Shown here: piece after piece, positions 1-7,930 of the stretch
Layout of the letters: each line of letters opens with the position of its first letter
Numbering within the stretch: the stretch's first letter is position 1
Origin: Amygdalobacter nucleatus
Lineage (GTDB): Bacteria; Bacillota; Clostridia; Saccharofermentanales; Fastidiosipilaceae
Assembly: GCF_029167365.1 (NCBI RefSeq)
Contig: NZ_JARFNM010000001.1
Coordinates: 1,480,001-1,544,000 of the forward strand
DNA length: 64,000 nt
Reading direction: 5' to 3'
The notes under the pieces: generated by a model
Seen by the model: the letters and a program-made list of their open reading frames with translations, nothing else
What the model was told of the DNA's origin: nothing
Databases searched by the model: none
Program-made: the position numbers and the translations under genes

Positions 1-922
1 TCAAGCAATTCTGAATAATGGGTTGAAAAAATTAATGTTGCTCCATTTTTATTTACCAGCTTATTCATAAAGAATCTTGTAAGTGTAGCTACAATTTCAT
101 GATTAAAATGATTTTCAATCTCATCAACAATTAAATATCCGCCCTCTTCAAATACCATCATGGCGTTAATAAATATGTTGATGCCTTTAATTGTCCCAGA
201 TGAAAGATATTGTTCAAAAAGAAGTGGATTTGTAACAACAATTGCTTATCGACCATAAAATTTTAATTTTGCTTCTCCAGTATTTTTATCAAAGGAAATG
301 TTCTCAATGTTCGGATCCAAAAAAGCAATTAATTCATGCGGAAAGTTGCCAATTAGTCTCAATAAGTTTACGTTTGTTAACTTAATTAAATCCTTCAAGT
401 AAAAGCGTTGGTTCCTATTAATAGACAGTATGATACTGGTATCATCTTTCAAAAATTCGGCCTTATTATCTCTTTTTTTAGCCAATTGATCAGAATTAAA
501 CTTAAACAAATCTTGTTTTGTTTTTACCTTAGATTTTTTCTTTACCCATAAGCGTTCATCGTTGATAATATATCTACTTTCAATTTTATTATCTTTTGTT
601 CTGCTAATTTCTGATTCAAGCTTGCATACACCATTTTTAGGGTCAAAGAAATAGGCTATAATTTCTACATTTTCTGAATCTCGTAAAATATCTTTATTGC
701 TAATATTATTGATAGATTCGTCATTGATAAATTCGATAACAAAAGAAATTACTTTCAGTAAAGATGTTTTACCTGATGCGTTAATGCAACAATCGAAATG
801 ACATTATTAGTATAAATACTGTTAAAACATGGCGATACCATTTCGTTATTGTCACTAGAAACTCTCTGTTCTGCAAAGAAATCGATACCAACAGCTTCTT
901 TAAATAACGGTAAGCCTTTCAC
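1..922 (-). pseudogene. AAA-family ATPase (OLD/SMC-like), broken, runs off the window edge
   Basis: A GTG at 922 opens a reading frame that leads to a P-loop. The Walker A motif reads G-x-N-A-S-G-K-T only if one base is restored near 787-788, so a single-base deletion lies inside the motif. Downstream the frame stays open until an in-frame TAA at 246-248, then continues with a Walker B motif (YLIVDEIENHF) and the STHYSEL switch-histidine motif before leaving the window at base 1. This layout is typical of stand-alone AAA ATPases that accompany defence or abortive systems, but the partner is outside the window. Two independent lesions make function unlikely. The lesions are seen directly; the family is inferred from the motifs. 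Confidence 0.75.
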
Positions 923-962
923 AACAATTAGCCTTTTTCTTTCAATCTAGCAGTGTACTATC

Positions 963-1667
963 CTATTCCACATAATCTCTACATTCAGTCGAACTCATAT
1001 GGAAGAAGCGACGGAAAGAAGCAGAAAAATACGCTAAAGACTGGTAGCCGCAGCGGAGAGAAATTTCTTCGATGCCCAAATTACTGGAAATCAGCAAATT
1101 CTCAGCTAAGCGCATTCTTTCCCGATAGATGAAATCCTTGATATTCTCACCCATCGTCTCTTTGAAGCTATGGGAAAGATAGGAACGGCTCATGAACACC
1201 TCATTGGCCATCTGTTCTAAGCTGAGTGCTGTATCCAAATTGTCCCTTATATACCTAATTACTTTGTAAATTGCTCCGTGATGCTTGGCATGAATACTGT
1301 GTACCGCCAGCGCATAATCATAAATAATTTGTTGACCAGTTCTAACAAAATCATCCCAATTTTTAATCTCATGGAACAGAATGCCGTGCTGATAGCATAG
1401 CTGGTGAAAAGACACATCAAAGGCGTTTAAGAATATATGATAATGCGCCTGATTCATCGCATTGAGAAATACTCTGCAAAGTCTCCCTTCATTGGGGTGG
1501 TCCTTAATGAACAGAGCCTGTTGCAGCATTTTTTTATAAGCTATGTCCACTTTGCCTAAGATCGACAGCTCGCATATTTCTTGAAATCTATATAGGCGTT
1601 CATCAGCAACAAAGCCCTGATTTTCCATCAATGAATCCTGTTCGTATTGTTCTGTCAGGCGTGGCAA
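963..1667 (-). CDS. AraC-family transcriptional regulator, N-terminally truncated
   Basis: The last ~100 residues are a clear AraC/XylS DNA-binding domain with two helix-turn-helix units (LSLEQMANEVFMSRSYLSHSFKE and GIEEISLRCGYQSLAYFSASFRRFF). The preceding ~120 residues would be part of a sensor or linker region. The longest frame starts at a TTG (1667) with a stop codon immediately upstream and no good ribosome binding site; an internal ATG is the only other option. Full AraC regulators usually have a longer sensor domain, so the 5' end appears lost. Its 5' end overlaps the divergent gene at 1631 by 37 bases, and that gene is also 5'-truncated. It may be a pseudogene; the C-terminal domain identity is firm. 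Confidence 0.7.
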   Translation of the reverse strand: MPRLTEQYEQDSLMENQGFVADERLYRFQEICELSILGKVDIAYKKMLQQALFIKDHPNEGRLCRVFLNAMNQAHYHIFLNAFDVSFHQLCYQHGILFHEIKNWDDFVRTGQQIIYDYALAVHSIHAKHHGAIYKVIRYIRDNLDTALSLEQMANEVFMSRSYLSHSFKETMGENIKDFIYRERMRLAENLLISSNLGIEEISLRCGYQSLAYFSASFRRFFHMSSTECRDYVE

Positions 1668-2323
1668 TCAACTCGGTACTCATGGGTTTCACGACTTTAT
1701 TGCAACTTATATACAGTGATAGCTTGTCGGGTGTTTTAGCCTTTTTGAACGGTTCAATTTCAGCTTCGACTTGGTATGACGTGCGCTTGATTTTAGCTAA
1801 AGCGTTACAAGCAAAGTTCAACGTGCCTTATTTAGAGCTGAATTTTTATGGCTATCAGGCTTGCTTAAATAGTTCGGAACAAATTGCTAAGTTGCTTGAG
1901 CTTAACATTAAGTCGAATTTTAGGGAAAAAGTTGATAGTCGTTGTGCGCGCCTAAAAATGCTGCCTTACTATCTTCGTCAAACGAGTAAACCGCTTCTCA
2001 TCTACAGTGTAGCTAGAGAAGAAGTCAACTTGGGTTTAGCAGAAGCTCTCAAGCCATTTGGCTTGGAGTTTGCTGCGCAACTTGATTTAACGGCATCTGA
2101 AGAAGAACGCATTGCAGCTTGTCAAACGTGGCACGATGCGCTTGTCTTTGCCGATGAGGAGACTTTGGATTTACTTGATGCAAGTAATGAAAAGGTCTTA
2201 ATCAGTTTCCCGTGGTATCACACAAGTATTTATGCTGAGCATCTTCCCTTCATGGGGCTAAGAGGTATGGATTACATCTTAGAAAAAGTGATGCATTACA
2301 CAGCCAAACATTTTATTTTTTGA
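1631..2323 (+). pseudogene. 5'-truncated nitrogenase component-1-like protein (tentative)
   Basis: The 230-residue frame resembles the C-terminal half of nitrogenase component 1-type proteins: a segment like NGSISASTWYDVR, a middle domain ending in LLIYSVAREEVNLGLAEAL, and a terminal region with LISFPWYHTSIYAEHLPFMG followed by a helix. Proteins of this family normally exceed 400 residues, so the N-terminal half with the first cluster ligands is missing. The first ~12 codons are antisense to the truncated AraC gene, suggesting the frame starts at a deletion joint rather than at a true start. A flavodoxin follows 64 bases downstream, which would fit an electron donor for such an enzyme. Family assignment is from memory of the fold pattern and is uncertain. 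Confidence 0.4.
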
Positions 2324-2387
2324 GATAATTAAAAAGTTCGCATACTTAAAAGCTAATAGTTAACGTCAACATGAAAGAGGTATAAAA

Positions 2388-2975
2388 ATGAAATTCGCTA
2401 TTATCTATAGTTCACTCACAGGTTGTACAAAAAGAGTTGCCGAGGCTTTGTATGCCGGACTTGACCAGCTTAAAGCTTATCCAGAAATTTCTCAAATTGC
2501 AAAATCGATCGACAATTTTCGCAATAAACCAGATGTAAGTGATGCCGATATTGTAGCACTCGGTTATTTTGTTTCCCAAGCTAGTATGGAAGATGATTTG
2601 AAAAAGTTCCTACCTAATCTCAAGGGTAAGCGCGTTTTCGTCTTTTGCACTTTGGCTTATTTTGCCGAATCTGAGCATGCTTTCAAGTCCATCCAAAGTG
2701 GTGTTAATTTGGTGAAAGCAGCAGGCGCTGAGGTGATTGGTAGTTATGTCTGTAACGGAGCCCTCGCCCCAGACATCATTGCGCGGTTTAAGTCAATTGC
2801 AGAAAGCAAGATGGAGGAAAATTGGCCGATGCATCATCACGCTTTTACGCCAGAAAAAGGGCTTCGCTATGAGTTATTCAAAAACCATCCTACTAAGTTA
2901 GAATGTGAGCTTGCAAGTGAGCGCTTCAATGAGCGTGTGATTTTGTCGGAGAAAATCCTAAATTTGCATAAGTGA
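2388..2975 (+). CDS. Flavodoxin family protein
   Basis: The 195-residue protein starts with a beta strand and phosphate-binding loop typical of flavodoxins (AIIYSSLTGCTKRVAEAL, the T/S-x-T-G-x-T FMN loop at residues 8-13). Later strands (ADIVALGYFV, KRVFVFCTLAYF, AEVIGSYVC) fit the Rossmann-like fold, with aromatic loops near where FMN would sit. It is longer than electron-carrier flavodoxins (about 140-170) and has a C-terminal extension with a His cluster. The start has a good site (GAAAGAGG before ATAAAAATG). It follows the truncated nitrogenase-like gene, so it was probably its electron donor. A large inverted repeat follows it. Confidence 0.75.
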   Translation: MKFAIIYSSLTGCTKRVAEALYAGLDQLKAYPEISQIAKSIDNFRNKPDVSDADIVALGYFVSQASMEDDLKKFLPNLKGKRVFVFCTLAYFAESEHAFKSIQSGVNLVKAAGAEVIGSYVCNGALAPDIIARFKSIAESKMEENWPMHHHAFTPEKGLRYELFKNHPTKLECELASERFNERVILSEKILNLHK

Positions 2976-3020
2976 GCTCATAATAAGTTTGTGTTTAATT
3001 AAAAAGCACAGCTGAATTTA

Positions 3021-3088
3021 ACGAAATGTACCCTCTTTACTGCTATGTTTCCTGTTTAATGGGCAACGGTAAAGAGGGCATTTTGTAT
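3021..3088. terminator. Long imperfect hairpin after the flavodoxin gene
   Basis: The arms CCCTCTTTAC (3031-3040) and GTAAAGAGGG (3069-3078) are exact complements, extended outward by ACGAAATG (3021-3028) against CATTTTGT with one G-T pair. The loop is about 28 bases. It lies between the flavodoxin and the converging toxin-antitoxin pair, so it probably ends transcription from the plus strand. The T-tract is weak. Confidence 0.5.
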
Positions 3089-3149
3089 TAAAATATGATA
3101 TTCCGCTACACATTAAAATTAAAAGTGACAGTTAAGCACCTATCAACAC

Positions 3150-3431
3150 TTACATACTAAATAAATCAGCATGTGAACCCGTACGATTCAAAAACAAGAC
3201 AAGGTTACATCCATCAATACGATAAACTAACATCCAATCTGGCTTAATATGGCATTCACGAAAGCCAAACAAATCACCAAACTGTTCATGATCTCTATAT
3301 TTTTCGTCTAGTTTCTCACCATTAGCCAATTTATCCACGATTTTATTCAATAGATTGAGATCAAGCCCTCGCCGCTTTGCCAGCTTCAAATCTTTTTTGA
3401 AGCGCTTTGACAAAACGATCTGTAAACTCAT
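3150..3431 (-). CDS. yafQ: YafQ-type (RelE superfamily) mRNA interferase toxin
   Basis: The 93-residue protein has the YafQ layout: basic N-terminal helix (SKRFKKDLKLAKRRG), then RDHEQFGDLFGFRECHIKPDW, then a C-terminal LNRTGSHADLF. The histidines and aspartate of RDH, CHIKPDW and GSHADLF correspond to the catalytic residues known for the family, which cleaves mRNA at the ribosome. It overlaps the upstream antitoxin by four bases (ATGA), the usual order for dinJ-yafQ. The reading frame is intact and all expected residues are present, so this pair may be active. Confidence 0.9.
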   Translation of the reverse strand: MSLQIVLSKRFKKDLKLAKRRGLDLNLLNKIVDKLANGEKLDEKYRDHEQFGDLFGFRECHIKPDWMLVYRIDGCNLVLFLNRTGSHADLFSM

Positions 3432-3703
3432 CCAAGAACATCTTCCATTGCTTCCTTAAAATTAGCGTAACGCTTATAATTTTCAGGGTGTGCTTGCATC
3501 TCAGCATATTCTTTCAAGGTTGCCATAGTGTCAGCATTAGGAACATCTCGGGTAATTTTGAATGGAATAGCCTGTTCACGAACAGCTTGCCTAAGAAAAA
3601 TTGTCACCGCTGTTGTCAGATCCATACCCAAATCCTTAAGCAAAAGCTGCGCTGAACGCTTAAGATCAGCATCCAAATTGATATTGGTACTAACTTTAGC
3701 CAT
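3428..3703 (-). CDS. dinJ: DinJ/RelB-family antitoxin
   Basis: This is a ribbon-helix-helix antitoxin: MAKVSTNINLDADLKRSAQLLLKDLGMDLTTAV is the dimeric DNA-binding module and the C-terminal part wraps the toxin. The start chosen is the ATG at 3703 because GGAG lies 8-9 bases upstream; a longer frame from 3733 has no ribosome site. It would neutralise the adjacent YafQ and repress the shared promoter. Length (91 residues) is normal. Confidence 0.88.
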   Translation of the reverse strand: MAKVSTNINLDADLKRSAQLLLKDLGMDLTTAVTIFLRQAVREQAIPFKITRDVPNADTMATLKEYAEMQAHPENYKRYANFKEAMEDVLG

Positions 3704-3719
3704 AATCTCTACTCCTTTG

Positions 3720-3739
3720 TCATGTATTATCATTCATGA
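3720..3739. promoter_or_regulatory. Candidate operator of the dinJ-yafQ pair
   Basis: TCATG (3720-3724) and CATGA (3735-3739) form a short inverted repeat 17 bases upstream of the dinJ start, where ribbon-helix-helix antitoxins normally bind. The repeat is short, so the call is tentative. Confidence 0.35.
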
Positions 3740-3823
3740 TCTGAAAGTTATAGTTAAAAGTCAATAATCACACGCTTATTGCGCATATATGGAGCATATT
3801 TTACGCATATATCAGCAAAATAT

Positions 3824-4372
3824 CTACTCATCTAAAGCAGCCTGCAATTTCTTAATTAACTCCTGATCAAACTCGTTCTTAATCATATTCAACACTTTGT
3901 TGAAAGCTTTTGTTCCCTCAGCTTTGACCTTATAGGCTTGAACATCATCACCAATTTTAACAATCAGGCTATCATCACTAAAGGTTAGCGAATTAGCTCC
4001 GTCTATACTTTTTAATACATAAGAAATTACAACTGGCGCTAGTTCCGTTTGCTTGCTGAAATAAGTATTTTGCAATTCCTTCAATGCCCGTCTGAAATCA
4101 AAGGCCCTATCTCGAATTTGCTTGTGAATGCTGTTTAATTCCAATCTACTGCTATAAGTTATGGTCTGTGCTTCCTGTTTAATGTGACAATCAATACTTG
4201 CATCTAATTTCAGGAAATCAAAACCTAGTAGCATATCTTCTCGCTGTGCATAGGTTAGAGCTGGGGTTGGATTTGGCTGTGTGTTTGTAGTTTTAGGTAG
4301 CTTATTAGGCATTTGGCAAGCTGCTAAAGCTGAAACAAGCACTATTAAACTCAAGATTTTTCGTAACTGCAT
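3824..4372 (-). CDS. Hypothetical lipoprotein (sister of the next gene)
   Basis: The 182-residue protein has a lipoprotein signal (MQLRKILSLIVLVSALAAC, lipobox LAAC with Cys19), so it should be anchored on the outer face of the membrane. The mature part has an alternating beta/helical pattern ending in DDVQAYKVKAEGTKAFNKVLNMI. The adjacent upstream lipoprotein shares this ending, suggesting a tandem duplication. The two genes are two bases apart and should be one transcript. No known domain was recognised. Confidence 0.7.
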   Translation of the reverse strand: MQLRKILSLIVLVSALAACQMPNKLPKTTNTQPNPTPALTYAQREDMLLGFDFLKLDASIDCHIKQEAQTITYSSRLELNSIHKQIRDRAFDFRRALKELQNTYFSKQTELAPVVISYVLKSIDGANSLTFSDDSLIVKIGDDVQAYKVKAEGTKAFNKVLNMIKNEFDQELIKKLQAALDE

Positions 4373-4374
4373 GG

Positions 4375-4875
4375 CTAACTCTCTTTCTTATGGCGCAGAT
4401 TCTTATCAAAATAGGCTTTGGCAATCTGTTCTAGCTTATCAATGCGCCCTATGCTGACTACTTTTTTACGAATGAAGTTATTGAGTTGTTGTAAACTAGT
4501 TGAGCCGTTTGCTTTGAGCTTGTAACTGTGTAGCTCATCTGTCTGTTTATCTGCAAAGGCAATATATTTATTGTTGAATCCAAAGCTCGCACCATTTTCA
4601 AAATAAAGCTCATGCATTTCCCCACCATCAGGAAGCGAAGCAATCTCAAAGTCATTCTCTTTTAATTGCATAAGCACTTTTTTTAGTTCCTCAGCCTGTG
4701 TATCGCTAAGTCTAATTTTATAACTTATGGGTACAGGCGGAATTTGTAAGCCATATTCAAAAGCTTGAGCCTTACCATCTAAGCGAAAGCCATAAAATTC
4801 TTGTGAGTTTCTATGAGTACAAGCACTCAGACAGATTAAGCAAGCAATTAGCATCCAGGAAATTATTCTTTTCAT
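4375..4875 (-). CDS. Hypothetical lipoprotein (tandem paralogue)
   Basis: Starting from ATG 4875 (GGAG nine bases upstream), the 166-residue product has a lipoprotein signal with lipobox LSAC. The mature protein has an LxxxxYxxxL segment and a C-terminal YKLKANGSTSLQQLNNFI block that matches the neighbouring lipoprotein in position and pattern. Function is unknown; both may sense or bind a peptide or wall component. It is followed after two bases by its paralogue. Confidence 0.7.
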   Translation of the reverse strand: MKRIISWMLIACLICLSACTHRNSQEFYGFRLDGKAQAFEYGLQIPPVPISYKIRLSDTQAEELKKVLMQLKENDFEIASLPDGGEMHELYFENGASFGFNNKYIAFADKQTDELHSYKLKANGSTSLQQLNNFIRKKVVSIGRIDKLEQIAKAYFDKNLRHKKES

Positions 4876-5061
4876 AATTTTTAGCTCCGCATTCAGCATA
4901 ATAAATAATAATTTAACTATAGCATAGTCTTAGATTCAGCTCTAGTGTTAAGCGTTTTTGCAAATAAATAATCTGTAAACAAGGCTGCAAAGTTTCAAGC
5001 AAATAGTAAAGTTAATAAACTATGTTATAACTACAACATACTTATAAGGGAGGCGCTGCAG

Positions 5062-5346
5062 GTGCTTGTATTTGAGTGGGACGAAAATAAAAACAAGTTA
5101 AATCAGAAAAAGTACGGCATCAGTTTTGACGAAGCTAGAACCGTTTTTTATGACGAAGCAGCTATCGTCTTTGATAACCCTTAGCATTCTGGTTTCAAAG
5201 AAAGATTCATTATCTTGGGCATTAATTCTGAGGCGTAAGTTTGCATTGTCTGCCATTGTTATAGAGAAGATGATGACGTTATCAGAATCATATCGGCTCG
5301 CAAAGCCACAAAGAAAGAAGGTATCACATATGCTAAACGAATATGA
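5062..5346 (+). pseudogene. brnT: BrnT-family toxin with two in-frame stop codons
   Basis: A GTG at 5062 with GGAGG eight bases upstream opens a BrnT frame: FEWDENKNKLNQKKYGISFDEAR at the N-terminus and RIISARKATKKE at the C-terminus, the hallmark ends of this RelE-fold toxin. A TAG at 5182-5184 and a TAA at 5236-5238 interrupt the frame, but it otherwise stays open to 5346. The total of 94 codons fits the family. Both stops are in the middle of the toxin, so it should be inactive. Its 3' end overlaps the start of the antitoxin by 17 bases. Confidence 0.82.
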
Positions 5347-5566
5347 TATTGAAAAATTAAATCCTCGGCAAAATCCTTACGCTAAGGAACTGAAAAAACA
5401 GGTTACTATCAAAATCTCGCCCAATGTGATTGATTACTTCAAACAAGAAGCTATGCAAACAGGCATTCCCTATCAAACTTTAATCAATTTGTACCTGTTA
5501 GATTGTATCAACAAAAATAAAAAGCTCAATTTAACCTGGGAAAGCAAACAAAAATCTGCTGATTAA
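5330..5566 (+). CDS. brnA: BrnA-type antitoxin
   Basis: The 78-residue protein from ATG 5330 (GAAGG nine bases upstream) has the BrnA C-terminal ribbon-helix-helix: KQVTIKISPNVIDYFKQEAMQTGIPYQTLINLYLLD. BrnA binds BrnT and represses the operon. The frame is intact although the partner toxin is dead, so it would act only as a DNA-binding protein or as protection against related toxins. The longer frame from 5126 in the same phase runs through the toxin gene and is not the product. Confidence 0.85.
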   Translation: MLNEYDIEKLNPRQNPYAKELKKQVTIKISPNVIDYFKQEAMQTGIPYQTLINLYLLDCINKNKKLNLTWESKQKSAD

Positions 5567-5611
5567 CCTAAAGCATGAACAAATATTAATGGCTTGAAAT
5601 TCGTTATAGCC

Positions 5612-5650
5612 AAAAAGGCCGCACATATTCAAAAAGCATATGTGCGGCCT
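5612..5650 (-). terminator. Terminator of the padR-DUF1700-DUF4097 operon
   Basis: A perfect 13-bp stem (AGGCCGCACATAT at 5616-5628 with ATATGTGCGGCCT at 5638-5650) is followed on the minus strand by TTTTT. It sits 35 bases after the DUF4097 stop codon. It may also stop plus-strand transcription from brnA, though without a T-run on that side. Confidence 0.85.
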
Positions 5651-5684
5651 AGTCTTAGAAGAGCATTTTGCCTTAGCTTTTCCC

Positions 5685-6437
5685 TTACTTCTCAGCGCAA
5701 GAAAGGTTGATATTGCCAACATTTGTGTCTAAGTCAATATAGACTTTGTCGCTGCCTGTACCTTCTTGCATAAATTTAGGGTCAATATTGATTTTACCAA
5801 TATCGCTGTCTTTATGTATGACGTATGTCTTAGTTGGGTCATGCACTAGGCTGGCTTTTATAGCACCTACATCAGCATGCAGTTTCAATTTTTTAGTAAT
5901 TTGCAAATTACATAAATTAACTGCTCCGACATTACTGTCCACGCTTAAATCTTGAATAGCCATGTTTTCGATACTAACCAAACCAGCATTCATATTTAGA
6001 TCAACTTTATCAAGTAAATGTGGCACCTCCAAAACAATCTTTGAACCCATATTGCGTTTAAGCTTCGGAATGTCAAAAAATACAAGCTCCTTAATTTCCA
6101 GTTTTTTGTTGCCTTGGGTTATTTTTAAGCCACGCTTGTTGCCGGAATACTTAACTTGATAAACATTAGAGCTAGAAGGTCGAATTTCGACACTTGCGGC
6201 ATGAGCCTCTATTGCAATTTCATCTAAATAAGGTTTTATAGTATAGGTATCTACCTTCTCATAATCATGGTTAGAATCTGAATCGTTAATACGCATGTCA
6301 TTCATTATTTCTAGGGGTAAACGTCTATATATACTAGAACCTCCATTAATCAAGCCAATTAAACAGCAGGCTATACCGATTACTAAAAGTGTTAATGCTA
6401 TGCGAATCATCTTGTTGTTTACCACCTTTCGTGTCAT
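5685..6437 (-). CDS. DUF4097-family membrane-anchored beta-helix protein
   Basis: The 250-residue protein has an N-terminal membrane segment (residues ~10-30, MIRIALTLLVIGIACCLIGL) followed by a repetitive beta-strand domain with recurring D-L-N-x-N-A-G / S-V-D-S-N-V-G-A units, typical of DUF4097 (adhesin-like or LiaG-like) proteins. It should sit outside the membrane. The start at 6437 has GAGG eight bases upstream and overlaps the stop of the upstream gene by four bases. It is the third gene of a PadR-regulated operon; such operons often respond to envelope stress. Exact role unknown. Confidence 0.75.
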   Translation of the reverse strand: MTRKVVNNKMIRIALTLLVIGIACCLIGLINGGSSIYRRLPLEIMNDMRINDSDSNHDYEKVDTYTIKPYLDEIAIEAHAASVEIRPSSSNVYQVKYSGNKRGLKITQGNKKLEIKELVFFDIPKLKRNMGSKIVLEVPHLLDKVDLNMNAGLVSIENMAIQDLSVDSNVGAVNLCNLQITKKLKLHADVGAIKASLVHDPTKTYVIHKDSDIGKINIDPKFMQEGTGSDKVYIDLDTNVGNINLSCAEK

Positions 6438-7066
6438 TTGTTTTTCCTCACTTTCGCCATAAACGCTACTGTCAGTCGGCGGCTAACAGTTCGTATCAAC
6501 TGCCAAGCTTTCATTAGTAATGTGACCAAAAATAGCACACAGCTAAGTCCAATCAAGCCTAATCCGACAACGATAGCAATTTCTGCATATGTCGAACTGA
6601 AAATTCCAAGTACGCCATAATAAAAGATGCTAGCTAATACCCAAACAACAGCCACAATGCAAGCTAGAATTAACGCAATAATCGAAAAGCTGATAATGCA
6701 AGCTAAAAGTGCTATCAAAATGACCCCGATAGCAATAGGAATGCCGATGGGTGCTGCAACTAGGCAAGCTAGAATCAAACCGAAATGGCTTCTTCTACCT
6801 TCGATTCTAGTTTCGTGCTTGTTAATAAATTTCTTGCGCTTTTCTTTTTTCTCAGCCTGCTTGATGTCTTCAGTCAGCAATTTACTCAATATTTCAAAAG
6901 CTGCATCTTTCGGCGAACCTAATTCTTTGATTCTCTCTGCTTCGCCCTCTTTACCGACTGCATCAAAGCCTTCCTTGAAATAATTCAGCGCATCTTGATA
7001 ATCAGGTTCTGGCAATTTACGAAGATAACGGGCCAGTTCCGCCATATATTCTTCTCTATTCATCAT
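6434..7066 (-). CDS. DUF1700 (HAAS-domain) membrane protein
   Basis: The first ~75 residues (MMNREEYMAELARYLRKLPEPDYQDALNYFKEGFDAVG...ELGSPKDAA) are a HAAS signalling domain, the part that usually meets a PadR regulator. A basic linker is followed by four or so hydrophobic segments (from about residue 95 to 195). The ATG at 7066 is chosen because GGAGG lies nine bases upstream. It overlaps the end of padR by 11 bases and the start of the DUF4097 gene by four, so the three are co-translated. The family is known to be co-encoded with PadR-like regulators. Confidence 0.8.
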   Translation of the reverse strand: MMNREEYMAELARYLRKLPEPDYQDALNYFKEGFDAVGKEGEAERIKELGSPKDAAFEILSKLLTEDIKQAEKKEKRKKFINKHETRIEGRRSHFGLILACLVAAPIGIPIAIGVILIALLACIISFSIIALILACIVAVVWVLASIFYYGVLGIFSSTYAEIAIVVGLGLIGLSCVLFLVTLLMKAWQLIRTVSRRLTVAFMAKVRKNK

Positions 7067-7379
7067 ATGTTTTACCCTCCACAATAATAGCATCCAGTAC
7101 GCTTCTATACGTTTTCCATTCGCTTCGAAGCATAGCCAATTGCCCTTGGCCCTCTTCCGTTAAATGGTAGTATTTACGGCGTCTACCTTGAATTTCCTCT
7201 TCATATGTAGTCAAAAAGCTACTATTGACCAAACGCTTCAGAATTGGATACAGGGTTGATTCTTTGATGTCGGCAACTTGCTTAATTGAGCGGCTGATTT
7301 CATAGCCGTAGGAGTCAGCTTTAGCAACTATGGCTAAAATCATGCATTCAATCAGCTGTGCCGAAACACTGTAATACAT
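7056..7379 (-). CDS. PadR-family transcriptional regulator
   Basis: A 107-residue winged-helix protein: LIECMILAIVAKADSYGYEIS is the first helix-turn region and ESTLYPILKRLVNSSFL is the recognition helix typical of PadR, followed by a wing (RRRKYYHLTEEG). The ATG at 7379 is preferred because the AGGAG site lies 11 bases upstream; the upstream ATG at 7400 overlaps that site. It heads the operon with the HAAS and DUF4097 genes and most likely represses it via the palindrome just upstream. Confidence 0.88.
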   Translation of the reverse strand: MYYSVSAQLIECMILAIVAKADSYGYEISRSIKQVADIKESTLYPILKRLVNSSFLTTYEEEIQGRRRKYYHLTEEGQGQLAMLRSEWKTYRSVLDAIIVEGKTYDE

Positions 7380-7409
7380 GCCTGTTTTATCTCCTCCCAT
7401 ATATTTCTT

Positions 7410-7438
7410 TTCTATATATAAAAAATTTATATATAGAA
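7410..7438. promoter_or_regulatory. PadR operator: perfect 13-3-13 palindrome
   Basis: TTCTATATATAAA (7410-7422) and TTTATATATAGAA (7426-7438) are exact inverted repeats separated by three bases, 31 bases upstream of the padR start. The position over the likely promoter suggests autorepression. TATATATA-containing palindromes are common among PadR-type operators (known of the family); binding here is inferred. Confidence 0.7.
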
Positions 7439-7480
7439 TTTATGCATATAGTATGCCTGTGTCAAGAAATTGTCAAGCCC

Positions 7481-7510
7481 AAAAAAGAGGACATTTTCAT
7501 GTCCTCTTTT
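7481..7510. terminator. Bidirectional intrinsic terminator
   Basis: AAAAGAGGACA (7483-7493) and TGTCCTCTTTT (7500-7510) form an 11-bp stem with a 6-base loop. T-runs are present on both strands. It would end transcription of the ribbon-helix-helix gene on the minus strand. Confidence 0.8.
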
Positions 7511-7559
7511 AACTTATACTTTGTTTTTCTTAATAAATTTCTCGGCTGCCTTTGAATAT

Positions 7560-7835
7560 TTAACCTTGTAGGAGCTCATCTAAAGGTAATTCCTTTCCCT
7601 CCCAATCAGCGAAATTAATATTTAATGCTTCAATTTCTGTTTGTTCCTGTTTGCAAATATATCCACAGTTGGCATTGAGATATTACAACAAACTTGCATT
7701 TTCACTTCTGGCAATTTCTTTTAAAGCTGTGTCTCGCAAAAATTCAGGAAATGACATTCCCTGTTTCTTAGCATAATCATTGATAATTTCATAAATTGGA
7801 GCGGTCAAAGTAATACTTTTTCTAATCGTACTCAT
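7560..7835 (-). pseudogene. Ribbon-helix-helix antitoxin-like protein with a premature stop
   Basis: From ATG 7835 the frame encodes RKSITLTAPIYEIINDYAKKQGMSFPEFLRD, a ribbon-helix-helix (CopG-like) module, then meets TAA at 7683-7685 (codon 51). The same frame continues cleanly to 7560 with a plausible acidic tail (NFADWEGKELPLDELLQG), giving 91 codons in all. The stop is probably a mutated GAA. The 50-residue product could still dimerise and bind DNA. No toxin gene is next to it. Confidence 0.7.
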
Positions 7836-7930
7836 AGTTAACCTTTAGCCTCCTTAATACACACTATACTTATGGTGTGCATTAAACAATTTACTAATCC
7901 ATAAATCCACGCCAACAGTTTGCGCTCAAA

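Noticed and set aside
5182-5238. Recoded stop codons (TAG/TAA read as an amino acid) in brnT
   Set aside because: TAA and TAG both end intact genes elsewhere in the window, and the interrupted positions expect different residues in different genes, so ordinary nonsense mutation fits better.
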